The notes under the pieces are model-generated. The model saw only the letters and a list, made by a program, of their open reading frames with translations, ran no database searches and had not been told where the DNA came from. The position numbers were made by a program, and so were the translations under genes. This document shows, piece after piece, positions 24,739 to 32,104 of a DNA stretch of 64,000 bases. Origin of the DNA: Pseudomonas sp. BN417 (lineage in GTDB: Bacteria; Pseudomonadota; Gammaproteobacteria; Pseudomonadales; Pseudomonadaceae); NCBI RefSeq assembly GCF_029871205.1, contig NZ_SSOJ01000140.1:1-64000 (forward strand). The letters are read 5' to 3'. Each line of letters begins with the position of its first letter. Position 1 is the first letter of the stretch.

Positions 24739-25479
24739 ATGTCGAACCGGCCCTACCTCTCCGTATTGATCCCGGCCAAGAACGAAGCCGAGAACCTGCC
24801 CGGCCTGCTGGAAGAGATTCGTCAGGCGCTTTCCGGCGAATCCTTCGAAGTGATTGTCGTCGACGATGGCAGCACGGATAACACCGCGGCACGGCTGCTC
24901 GCCCTCAAGCACGCCGGTTACCCGCAGCTGCGCATCCTCAGCCACGACCGCTCGCTGGGCCAGAGCACCTCCATCTACCATGCGGCCCAGGTCGCCGAAG
25001 GCACCTGGCTGGCCACGCTGGATGGCGACGGGCAGAACGACCCGGCGGACATCCCCGGCATGCTGGCCATCGTTCGCGCGCCGGAAGCGCCGATCAACCT
25101 CAAACTGATCGCCGGGCACCGGGTGAACCGCCGCGACACCGCCAGCAAGCGCTGGGCCTCGCGCTTCGCCAACAAGCTGCGCGGCAAGCTGCTCAAGGAC
25201 AACACCCCGGACACCGGTTGCGGCCTCAAGCTCATCGAGCGCGACGCCTTCCTGCGCCTGCCCTACTTCGACCACATGCACCGTTTCATTCCGGCACTGA
25301 TCCAACGCCACCAGGGCGGCATGCTGGTGCACCCGGTGAACCACCGCCCGCGCAGCGCCGGCGTGTCCAAGTACGGCAACCTGGATCGCGCGCTGGTGGG
25401 CATCCTCGACCTGTTCGGCGTGTGGTGGCTGATCCGCCGCACCCGCTTCAACGCCAGCCCCCGCGAGCTGGAGGGCTGA
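24739..25479 (+). CDS. family 2 glycosyltransferase (polyprenyl-phosphate sugar synthase type)
   Basis: The 246-residue protein is a GT-A enzyme of the dolichol-phosphate-mannose synthase/ArnC type. It has VVDDGSTD (about 40-47), the metal-binding LDGDGQNDP (about 93-101) and DTGCGLKL (about 155-162). Unlike ArnC it ends without C-terminal membrane helices. It probably loads a nucleotide sugar, here UDP-galacturonate or UDP-glucuronate, onto undecaprenyl phosphate for the GT39 gene 2 bp downstream. The donor is inferred from ugd and the epimerase. A 108-bp gap separates it from the TVP38-like gene. Confidence 0.86.
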   Translation: MSNRPYLSVLIPAKNEAENLPGLLEEIRQALSGESFEVIVVDDGSTDNTAARLLALKHAGYPQLRILSHDRSLGQSTSIYHAAQVAEGTWLATLDGDGQNDPADIPGMLAIVRAPEAPINLKLIAGHRVNRRDTASKRWASRFANKLRGKLLKDNTPDTGCGLKLIERDAFLRLPYFDHMHRFIPALIQRHQGGMLVHPVNHRPRSAGVSKYGNLDRALVGILDLFGVWWLIRRTRFNASPRELEG

Positions 25480-25481
25480 GC

Positions 25482-27053
25482 ATGGGCCGAATCTCGCCAG
25501 CCGTAGGCGGTAGCGCCGAGCCCATGCGCCTGATCAGCTCCCGGCGCGCCTCGCTGCTGCTCCTGCTGCTGCTCGCCGCGGCAATGATCAGCGCTGGTCT
25601 GGGCATGCGCCATCCGTCCAACGTGGACGAGGAACGTTTCCTTGGCGTGGCCCTGGAAATGCTCCAGGGCGGCGATTGGCTGATTCCCCATCGCGCCGGA
25701 GAGATCTACCCGGACAAGCCGCCACTGTTCATGTGGGCCATCGCCCTCCTCGTCCGTCTCGGCGCCTCGCCGACCATCGCCCTGTTCCTGCCGGCGCTGC
25801 TGGCTGGCGTCGTGGCCACCGCCTGCCTGCACGACCTCGGCACGCGCCTGTGGAACCGCCGCATCGGCCTGATCGCCGGCCTGCTGTTCCTCGCTACCTA
25901 CCAGACCTACAGCATCCAGCGCGCCGGGCAGATCGACGGTTTCCTCCTGCTCTGGACCGCCCTCGGCCTCTACGGCATGGTCCGCCACCTGCTGCTCGGC
26001 CCGGCCTGGGGTTGGTTCTATGTGGCCTGCGCGGCCATGGGCTTCGGCATCATCAGCAAGGGCGTGGGCTTCCTCCCGGCGCTGATGCTCATCCCCTACG
26101 CCTTCGCCGTCCGCCGTGGCTGGAACGGCGTGGCGCGAATGCCCGGCGAAGGCCGCGCCTGGCTCCTCGGCCTGGTGGTGGCCCTGGCGGCCATCGGTAC
26201 CTGGCTGCTGCCGCTGATCATCAAGGTGACGCTGTTCGGCGACGAGGCCAGCCGCGCCTACCTCGACGAGATCCTCCTGCGCCAGACCGCGCATCGCTAC
26301 GCCAATGCCTGGCACCATCGCGAGCCCTTCTGGTTTTTCTTCACCAACGTGATCCCCAAGTACTGGCTCCCCCTGGTGCTGGCCCTGCCCTGGATGGTGC
26401 CGGCCTGGCGTCGCCAGCTGGCCAAGCACGACGGCCGCTACCTGGTGCTGCTCGGCTGGGTGATATTGGTGCTGTTGTTCTTCAGTCTCAGCAGCGGCAA
26501 GCGCAAACTGTACATCTACCCCGCCCTGCCCGGGCTGGTGCTGGCCATGGCGCCGCTGGTGCCCTGGCTGTTGCGCCGCTGGTTCTCCCAGCGCCCGCGC
26601 GGACGGAAGATCTTCATCGGCCTGGCGCTGTTCTGGTTCTTCGCCTGGTTCGCCCGCGGCTTCGTCGAGCCGATCAAGGAGGGCGTCAACCCGCGCCAGA
26701 CCCTGATGGAGGACGTGGCCGAGGCCACCAACGGTGTCGAGCTGATGCTCACCCATTGGCGCGAAGGCCACTGGCTCTATGCCCGCCAGCCGCTGGCGCA
26801 CTTCGGTGTGGTCGCGCCGCAGCAGACGGAAAAGGCTGCGCAATGGCTGCGCAGCCACCCCGGCAACTACGCGCTGATCCGCCCCGAGGAGCTGCCGCGC
26901 TGCTTCTTGCCTGACAAGGCGAAACGAATCGGGGATGGCGACGACGAAGACTGGTACCTGGTGCAGGCCGACGCCGACAACGGCCAGTGCCACGACGCCA
27001 CCGCCATCCCACAACAGCCTTATCGCTTCGCCTGGAAGCAGCCGCTCGACTGA
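25482..27053 (+). CDS. ArnT-like GT39 glycosyltransferase
   Basis: The 523-residue polytopic membrane protein has about 11-12 helices and a C-terminal periplasmic tail. The early acidic pair in NVDEERF (first periplasmic loop, about 38-44) and DKPPLFMWAIALLVRLG (about 76-92) are typical of ArnT/PMT enzymes that use polyprenyl-phosphate sugars. ArnT adds Ara4N to lipid A. Galacturonic acid transferases of the Rhizobium RgtD type share the fold. With ugd and an epimerase but no Ara4N genes, transfer of a hexuronic acid to lipid A or core is the best guess. Confidence 0.87.
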   Translation: MGRISPAVGGSAEPMRLISSRRASLLLLLLLAAAMISAGLGMRHPSNVDEERFLGVALEMLQGGDWLIPHRAGEIYPDKPPLFMWAIALLVRLGASPTIALFLPALLAGVVATACLHDLGTRLWNRRIGLIAGLLFLATYQTYSIQRAGQIDGFLLLWTALGLYGMVRHLLLGPAWGWFYVACAAMGFGIISKGVGFLPALMLIPYAFAVRRGWNGVARMPGEGRAWLLGLVVALAAIGTWLLPLIIKVTLFGDEASRAYLDEILLRQTAHRYANAWHHREPFWFFFTNVIPKYWLPLVLALPWMVPAWRRQLAKHDGRYLVLLGWVILVLLFFSLSSGKRKLYIYPALPGLVLAMAPLVPWLLRRWFSQRPRGRKIFIGLALFWFFAWFARGFVEPIKEGVNPRQTLMEDVAEATNGVELMLTHWREGHWLYARQPLAHFGVVAPQQTEKAAQWLRSHPGNYALIRPEELPRCFLPDKAKRIGDGDDEDWYLVQADADNGQCHDATAIPQQPYRFAWKQPLD

Positions 27054-27129
27054 TGCCCGGATGGCCGCCACGAACTTCGCTGGATGCGGGGTTCGGCGGC
27101 AGCGCTCGCCCGCAAGACAGGACAACCCG

Positions 27130-28089
27130 ATGAACAGTGCCGTTGAACACAACAAGATGAACCTCAAGCCAACGCACAGCCTGAGGACCTTCGGCTTCTG
27201 GGGACTGGCGCTGGCCGCCCTGCTCCTGGCCGGGCTGGCCTGCGCCAGGCTCCACTGGCATGAGCGCGCCTGGTACTACGTCACCAGCCAGATGCACGCC
27301 GGGCAATGGGCCGGGCGCAGCGTCTGGCTACCGGACTACCGGGTGGAAATCGACGCCCAGCCGCTGGCCGATATCGCCGACGACCTTTCCGCCATCGACT
27401 ACGACCCGGACAGGCAGCGCCTGCTGGCCGTGACCAATGCCCCGCCCATGAAGCTGGTGGAGCTGGACCGCGAAGGCACCATCACTGCGCAGTACCCGCT
27501 GAACGGGTTCGAGGACGTCGAAGGCCTGGCCTATATGGGCGACGGCCTGCTGGTGGTGACCGACGAAGACCGCCAGGAGCTGGTGTTCTTCCGCATCCCC
27601 GAGCAACCGGGTCAGGCCGTCGACAAGCAGGACGCCCCGACCCTCGCCCTGAACCTCGCCTCCAGCGCCCACAACAAGGGGTTCGAAGGGGTGGCCTACG
27701 ACGCCGCCCACGACCGCCTGTTCGTCGCCAAGGAGCGGGACCCGCGAAGCCTCTACGCCGTCTCGGGCATCAAGGCGAGCCTCGGCGGCCGCTTGCGGAT
27801 CGAGGTGCGCGACCTCAGCGACTGGATCGAGCGCAGCGTCTTCGCCACGGACATCTCCGACCTGCACTACGACGGAAAGACCGGACATCTGCTGGTGCTC
27901 AGCCATGAGTCGAAGCTGGTGATCGAACTGGACGAGAACGGCGAGATGGTCAGCTTCCGCACCCTGCTCGGGCACCTCGGCGACCTGAAGCGGGGCGTGG
28001 GCCAGGCGGAAGGCCTGACCCTCGACGACGCGGGCCGCCTCTATGTGGTCAGCGAACCCAATCTCTTCTACCGCTTCAGGAAGAACTGA
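27130..28089 (+). CDS. SdiA-regulated-domain (YjiK-like) beta-propeller protein
   Basis: The 319-residue protein has one N-terminal membrane anchor (about 22-40, FWGLALAALLLAGLACA). A periplasmic YjiK/SdiA-regulated propeller domain follows, with LSAIDYDPDRQRLLAVTN, FEDVEGLAYMGDGLLVVTDED and GVGQAEGLTLDDAGRLYVVSEPN. This family has no settled function. The start at 27130 has AGGA upstream and gives a membrane anchor. The longer frame from 26935 lies within the GT39 gene. Its 3' end overlaps the convergent PAP2 gene by 14 bp. Confidence 0.87.
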   Translation: MNSAVEHNKMNLKPTHSLRTFGFWGLALAALLLAGLACARLHWHERAWYYVTSQMHAGQWAGRSVWLPDYRVEIDAQPLADIADDLSAIDYDPDRQRLLAVTNAPPMKLVELDREGTITAQYPLNGFEDVEGLAYMGDGLLVVTDEDRQELVFFRIPEQPGQAVDKQDAPTLALNLASSAHNKGFEGVAYDAAHDRLFVAKERDPRSLYAVSGIKASLGGRLRIEVRDLSDWIERSVFATDISDLHYDGKTGHLLVLSHESKLVIELDENGEMVSFRTLLGHLGDLKRGVGQAEGLTLDDAGRLYVVSEPNLFYRFRKN

Positions 28090-28807
28090 GGCTCGCCACC
28101 TCGTCCTCCGCCAGCGCTTGCGGGGCCGGCGCCGGGCGATAGAGCAGCAGGCGGTAGCAGACCAGGCTGATCATCCAGTCGAAGAGCAAGGTCCAGAGGT
28201 TGTGAGAGAGGAAATGCGCGCCCTGCATCATGCGGCCGATGGAGAACAGCGTACCCAGCGCCAGCGCGCCCACCAGGGCCGCCCTGGCCAGGCGCGGACG
28301 GCGGTCGCGCAGGGCGAAGAACAGCGCCAGCAGCGAGAAGCCGGCCGAGGCATGACCGCCGGGCCAGCAGCGGCCGGGCTTGTCGACATAGGGGTGGTGG
28401 CCCAGCAAGGGCGCGTAGGGCTCCACGCCGCCGAACTCGGCCAGGCTCCAGGGGCACTGCACGGCGGTGACGGCCTTCAGCGGCGTGACGATGGCCGTGG
28501 ACAGCCCCAGGGCCAGCACCAGGTAGCCCAGCCGACGGCGCCACTGGCGCAAGCGGGTGGGCAGCAGGCTGGCGACGAAGCCCGCCACCGCCAGCACGCC
28601 GAGGAGGATCACCGCCTGCTTGGCGCGGTCGTGCAGCACGTCCTCGAGAAAGGCGCTGTGACGGCCGATGAAGCCGGCTTGCGGATCGTAGAACAGGTGA
28701 GCCAGGGCGAAGTCCAGCCGGGGCACATCCACCAGCAGCAGGAGTGCCATGACCGCCAGCGGCAGGCCGCTCCAGAGCAGGAAGTTGAAGGGACGGGAAT
28801 ACGGCAT
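28076..28807 (-). CDS. PAP2-family membrane lipid phosphatase
   Basis: The 243-residue protein has about five membrane helices and the PAP2 phosphatase motifs. The motif 2 equivalent is CWPGGHASAGF (about 148-158), and motif 3 reads GRMMQGAHFLSHNLW (about 190-204) with its R and H residues. Motif 1 (LKAVTAVQCPW) is degenerate, keeping K but not a clear RP. Relatives include LpxE-type lipid A phosphatases, undecaprenyl-pyrophosphate phosphatases and phosphoethanolamine/phosphate transferases. A ColR box oriented toward this gene lies 70 bp upstream, so it belongs with the envelope cluster despite its opposite strand. Confidence 0.86.
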   Translation of the reverse strand: MPYSRPFNFLLWSGLPLAVMALLLLVDVPRLDFALAHLFYDPQAGFIGRHSAFLEDVLHDRAKQAVILLGVLAVAGFVASLLPTRLRQWRRRLGYLVLALGLSTAIVTPLKAVTAVQCPWSLAEFGGVEPYAPLLGHHPYVDKPGRCWPGGHASAGFSLLALFFALRDRRPRLARAALVGALALGTLFSIGRMMQGAHFLSHNLWTLLFDWMISLVCYRLLLYRPAPAPQALAEDEVASLSSS

Positions 28808-28877
28808 CCAGAGGTCCTTTTACAGTTAGGGCACGGGCAGTCTGCCCGGACGCGCGTGAGCAACTGGTAAAGGACTT

Positions 28878-28893
28878 GTGAAAAAACCATCAA
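28878..28893 (-). promoter_or_regulatory. ColR-binding box upstream of the PAP2 gene
   Basis: On the minus strand the site reads TTGATGGTTTTTTCAC and matches YYNASNNYTTTTTCAC except at the S position (T). It lies between the divergent PAP2 and colR genes. It ends 70 bp before the PAP2 start and points toward it, the same geometry as at eptA and the methyltransferase gene. It could also affect colR itself. Confidence 0.75.
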
Positions 28894-28924
28894 CGGCGCC
28901 TGGCCGCCGGACAGAGGGCATTCC

Positions 28925-29608
28925 GTGCGTGTACTGATCATCGAAGACAACCGCGACATCCTCGCCAACGTGCTGGATTACCTCCAGCTCAAGGGCTACG
29001 GCGTCGACTGCGCCCAGGACGGCCTCAGCGGCCTGCACCTGGCCACCACCCAGCACTATGACCTGATCGTGCTGGACATCATGCTGCCGGGCATCGACGG
29101 ACTGCAGCTGTGCAACCGGCTGCGCCAGGACGCCCGCCGCGACACGCCGATCATCATGCTCACCGCCCGCGACACCCTGGAGGATCGGTTGGCCGGGCTG
29201 AAATCCGGTGCCGACGACTACCTGGTCAAACCCTTCGCCCTCTCCGAACTGGTCGCGCGCATCGAGGCCGTGGTGCGCCGCAGCCATGGCGGCCGCAAGA
29301 CCCGGCTGCAAGTGGGCAACCTCAGCTACGACCTCGACACCCTGGAAGCCACCCGCGCAGGCCAGACCCTGCGGCTCAACCCCATTGGCCACAAGCTGCT
29401 CACCACCCTGATGCGCAAGAGCCCGGCGGTGGTGCGCCGGGAAGTTCTTGAAGAAGCCCTCTGGGGCGATAACTGCCCCGACAGCGACAGCCTGCGCAGC
29501 CATATCCACCAACTGCGCCAGGTTCTGGACAAGCCCTTCGACAAAGCGCTTCTGCACACCATCCACGGCGTCGGCTATCGCCTGGCGGAGCTGGTGGAGA
29601 ACGACTGA
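28925..29608 (+). CDS. colR: ColR-like response regulator (OmpR family)
   Basis: The 227-residue protein has a receiver domain with phospho-acceptor D51 (IVLDIMLPG) and conserved K in DDYLVKPF. The winged helix (about 125-222) contains ALWGDNCPDSDSLRSH and HTIHGVGYRLAE. The C-terminal DNA-binding segment is very close to Pseudomonas ColR as I recall it. Translation probably starts at the GTG at 28925 with AGAGGG upstream. No kinase gene follows. The only kinase nearby is colS at 18423, so the two genes bracket the cluster they presumably control. Confidence 0.92.
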   Translation: MRVLIIEDNRDILANVLDYLQLKGYGVDCAQDGLSGLHLATTQHYDLIVLDIMLPGIDGLQLCNRLRQDARRDTPIIMLTARDTLEDRLAGLKSGADDYLVKPFALSELVARIEAVVRRSHGGRKTRLQVGNLSYDLDTLEATRAGQTLRLNPIGHKLLTTLMRKSPAVVRREVLEEALWGDNCPDSDSLRSHIHQLRQVLDKPFDKALLHTIHGVGYRLAELVEND

Positions 29609-29624
29609 AATCGAGAAGCCGGCC

Positions 29625-29712
29625 GTAGGGTGCGCTATGCGCACCAGTCCGATGCCAGGGCCTGACATCGGGTCTGCCGACACCAAAATCTGGTGCGCGC
29701 GGCGCACCCTAC
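29625..29712. repeat. intergenic inverted repeat, family C copy 3
   Basis: The arms GTAGGGTGCGCTATGCGCACC and GGTGCGCGCGGCGCACCCTAC are nearly complementary around a roughly 46-bp centre. The element begins 16 bp after the colR stop codon and may serve as its transcript end. Confidence 0.9.
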
Positions 29713-29766
29713 CCGGACGGGCTAACGTAGACAGGGCCAGCTACACCGGATCGACAGGACAGGGAC

Positions 29767-30951
29767 ATGCCCGCATCCACCACCACCCGCAGCATCCCGC
29801 GCACCGTCTGGGCGCTGGGCTTCGTCAGCCTGTTCATGGACCTCTCCTCCGAACTGGTGCACAGCCTGCTGCCGCTGTTCCTGGTGGGCAGCCTCGGCGC
29901 GAGCATGCTGGCGGTCGGCCTCATCGAAGGCCTGGCCGAGGCCACCGCGCTGATCGTCAAGGTGTTCTCCGGCGCCATCAGCGACTACCTGGGCAAGCGC
30001 AAGGTCCTGCTGCTGTTCGGCTACGGGCTGGCGGCGCTGACCAAGCCGCTGTTCCCCCTCGCAGCCTCGGTCGACCAGGTGTTCTTCGCCCGCCTGCTGG
30101 ACCGCATCGGCAAAGGCATTCGCGGTGCGCCACGGGATGCCCTGGTGGCCGATATCGCTCCAGCGGAGATTCGCGGTGCCTGCTTTGGCTTGCGCCAGGC
30201 CATGGACACTGTGGGCGCATTCCTCGGGCCGCTGCTGGCCATCCTGCTGATGAGCCTGCTGGCCGGCGATATCGGCCTGGTGCTCTGGTTCGCCGTGCTG
30301 CCGGCGCTGGTGTCGGTGGGGCTGATCGTTGTCGGCGTGCGGGAACCCGACGTTCCCCACCCGCCCCAGCGCCTGCGCTCGCCGATTCGTTTCCGCGCCT
30401 GGCGCAGCTTTCCGGCGACCTACTGGTGGGTGGTGGCTCTGGGAGCGCTATTCAGCCTGGCTCGCTTCAGCGAGGCATTCCTGGTGCTGCGCGCGCAGGA
30501 CGCCGGCTTCTCCACCACCTGGGTGCCCCTGGTGATGGTGGTGATGGCGGGCTTCTACATGCTCTCGGCCTACCCTGCGGGGAAATGGTCCGATAGCCTC
30601 AGCCGCAGTGCCCTGCTGGCCTTTTCCCTGGTGCTGCTGATCATCGCCGACCTGTGCCTGGCCCAGGCCGGATCACCCGCCCTGCTCCTGGTCGGCGTGG
30701 CCTTCTGGGGCCTGCACATGGGGTTCAGCCAGGGCATCCTCGCGGCTCTGGTGGCCGAGACCACCCCGGCCGACCTCAAGGGCACCGCCTTCGGCCTCTT
30801 CAACCTCGCCAGCGGCGCCGCCCTGCTGCTGGCCAGCCTGCTCGCCGGCTGGCTCTGGCAAAGCCTGGGCGCGGCCAGCACTTTCCTCGCCGGCGCGGCT
30901 TTCTGTGTGGCGGCGCTGGTGTTGGTCGCGGCCCGAAGGCAAACCCCATAG
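29767..30951 (+). CDS. MFS transporter
   Basis: The 394-residue protein has twelve predicted membrane helices and the MFS cytoplasmic loop motif between TM2 and TM3 (GAISDYLGKRKVLLLFGY, about 74-91). DRIGKGIRGAPRDALVAD follows at about 113-130. This signature occurs in a subgroup of uncharacterised bacterial drug/metabolite exporters. The substrate is unknown. AGGA precedes the ATG. A family C repeat upstream and a family B repeat downstream bracket the gene, so it is likely monocistronic. Confidence 0.88.
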   Translation: MPASTTTRSIPRTVWALGFVSLFMDLSSELVHSLLPLFLVGSLGASMLAVGLIEGLAEATALIVKVFSGAISDYLGKRKVLLLFGYGLAALTKPLFPLAASVDQVFFARLLDRIGKGIRGAPRDALVADIAPAEIRGACFGLRQAMDTVGAFLGPLLAILLMSLLAGDIGLVLWFAVLPALVSVGLIVVGVREPDVPHPPQRLRSPIRFRAWRSFPATYWWVVALGALFSLARFSEAFLVLRAQDAGFSTTWVPLVMVVMAGFYMLSAYPAGKWSDSLSRSALLAFSLVLLIIADLCLAQAGSPALLLVGVAFWGLHMGFSQGILAALVAETTPADLKGTAFGLFNLASGAALLLASLLAGWLWQSLGAASTFLAGAAFCVAALVLVAARRQTP

Positions 30952-30985
30952 GTTGGCCTGTCCTGCGCAGGAGCCGCAGGATTCG

Positions 30986-31043
30986 GTAGCCCGGATGCAA
31001 TCCGGGGAATGTCGGACCCGCTCCCGGATTTCATCCGGGCTAC
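30986..31043. repeat. intergenic inverted repeat, family B copy 1
   Basis: The arms GTAGCCCGGATGCAATCCGG and CCGGATTTCATCCGGGCTAC are nearly complementary. The element lies between the convergent MFS and LysR genes, and copies occur at 35438-35496 and 44661-44720. Confidence 0.9.
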
Positions 31044-31057
31044 GTTCTGCGGACCGT

Positions 31058-31987
31058 CTATTCCTTCACCCAGCCCCGCTCCAGCAACGGCCTGTCCCAG
31101 GCCGGTTCGTCACTGATGCGCTCCACCAGGAACTCGATCAGGCTGCGCACCTTCAGCGCCCGGCGCTGGGTGGCCGGGTAGACCGCGGAGAAGTTGAAGG
31201 AGGTCAGCGAATAGTCGGTGAGCACCGGCACCAGCCTTCCTGCCAGGAGGTCGTCACTGGCCACCAGGGTCGGCAGGCAGACCACGCAGGTGCCGGTGAG
31301 GGCGTAGTCGCGCAACAGGTGCACGGAGTTGGAACGCACCTGGCCGGTGAGGTTGAGCTCTACCTGATCAGTGCCGTTGAACACCCACTTGTTGCGCGAC
31401 GGGTAGCCCTCGTAGAGAGCCACCTTGTGCGCCTGCAGGTCCGCCGGCACGGCGGGGCCGCCATGGCGCTCCAGGTAGTCCGGGGAGGCGCAGAACAGGC
31501 GGCGCACGCTGAACAGCTTGCGTTCGATCAGCGACTCGGCCAGCGGCGGGAACATCTGGAAGGCCACATCGAAGCCTTCCTCTATCGGGTCCACCACCCG
31601 GTCGTTGACGATCACGTCGACTTCTATGTCCGGGTACAGCTCGGTGAACTCCGCCAGCAGCCTGCCGAAGTGGCCGATGGCGAAGCCCGGCAGCATCTGC
31701 ACCCGCAGCTTGCCGGTGGGCTTGGCGCGCAGGTCGCGCATCTGCTCGGTGAGGCTGTTGAAGCTGGCCACCATGTCGGCGCATTCCTTGTAGTAGGTCT
31801 CCCCCACTTCCGAGAGCCGCACATGGCGGGTGCTGCGGTGGAACAGCGGCGCGCTGATGTAGTCCTCCAGCTGCTGGATGCGATGGCTGATGACCGAACG
31901 GGTCACCCCTAGCTGCTGGGCGGCCCTGGCGAAGTTGCCGGTTTCCGCGACGCGGACGAAGGCTTCGATGCTGAGCAGGCGGTCCAT
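31058..31987 (-). CDS. LysR-family transcriptional regulator
   Basis: The 309-residue protein has an N-terminal LysR helix-turn-helix (FARAAQQLGVTRSVISHRIQQLE, about 17-39) and an effector-binding domain of the CrgA-like subgroup. It starts MDRLLSIEAF at 31987, with GGA upstream. The longer frame to 32044 begins within the family A repeat. It lies downstream of the porin/ABC operon on the same strand, separated by that repeat. It is the nearest candidate regulator for the operon, but this is positional inference only. Confidence 0.88.
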   Translation of the reverse strand: MDRLLSIEAFVRVAETGNFARAAQQLGVTRSVISHRIQQLEDYISAPLFHRSTRHVRLSEVGETYYKECADMVASFNSLTEQMRDLRAKPTGKLRVQMLPGFAIGHFGRLLAEFTELYPDIEVDVIVNDRVVDPIEEGFDVAFQMFPPLAESLIERKLFSVRRLFCASPDYLERHGGPAVPADLQAHKVALYEGYPSRNKWVFNGTDQVELNLTGQVRSNSVHLLRDYALTGTCVVCLPTLVASDDLLAGRLVPVLTDYSLTSFNFSAVYPATQRRALKVRSLIEFLVERISDEPAWDRPLLERGWVKE

Positions 31988-32027
31988 GGTGTTTTCCGGT
32001 TTGGCAGTGAATTGCAGGATTGAAACA

Positions 32028-32098
32028 TGTGGGGGCGAATTCATTCGCTATGCATTGGGGCCGCTTCGCGCCCCTTAGCGAATGAATTCGCCCCCACA
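32028..32098. repeat. intergenic inverted repeat, family A copy 2
   Basis: This is the most compact and most perfect family A copy. The arms TGTGGGGGCGAATTCATTCG and CGAATGAATTCGCCCCCACA are exactly complementary, with an inner hairpin GGGGCCGCTTCGCGCCCC. It separates the ABC operon from the LysR gene. Confidence 0.95.
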
Positions 32099-32104
32099 AG
32101 AGCG

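Noticed and set aside
21597-27053. Canonical Arn (Ara4N) lipid A modification operon
   Set aside because: ugd, a GT2 and an ArnT-like GT39 are present, but no ArnA formyltransferase/decarboxylase, ArnB aminotransferase, ArnD or ArnE/F is visible. A 4-epimerase is present instead, so a hexuronic acid pathway fits better.
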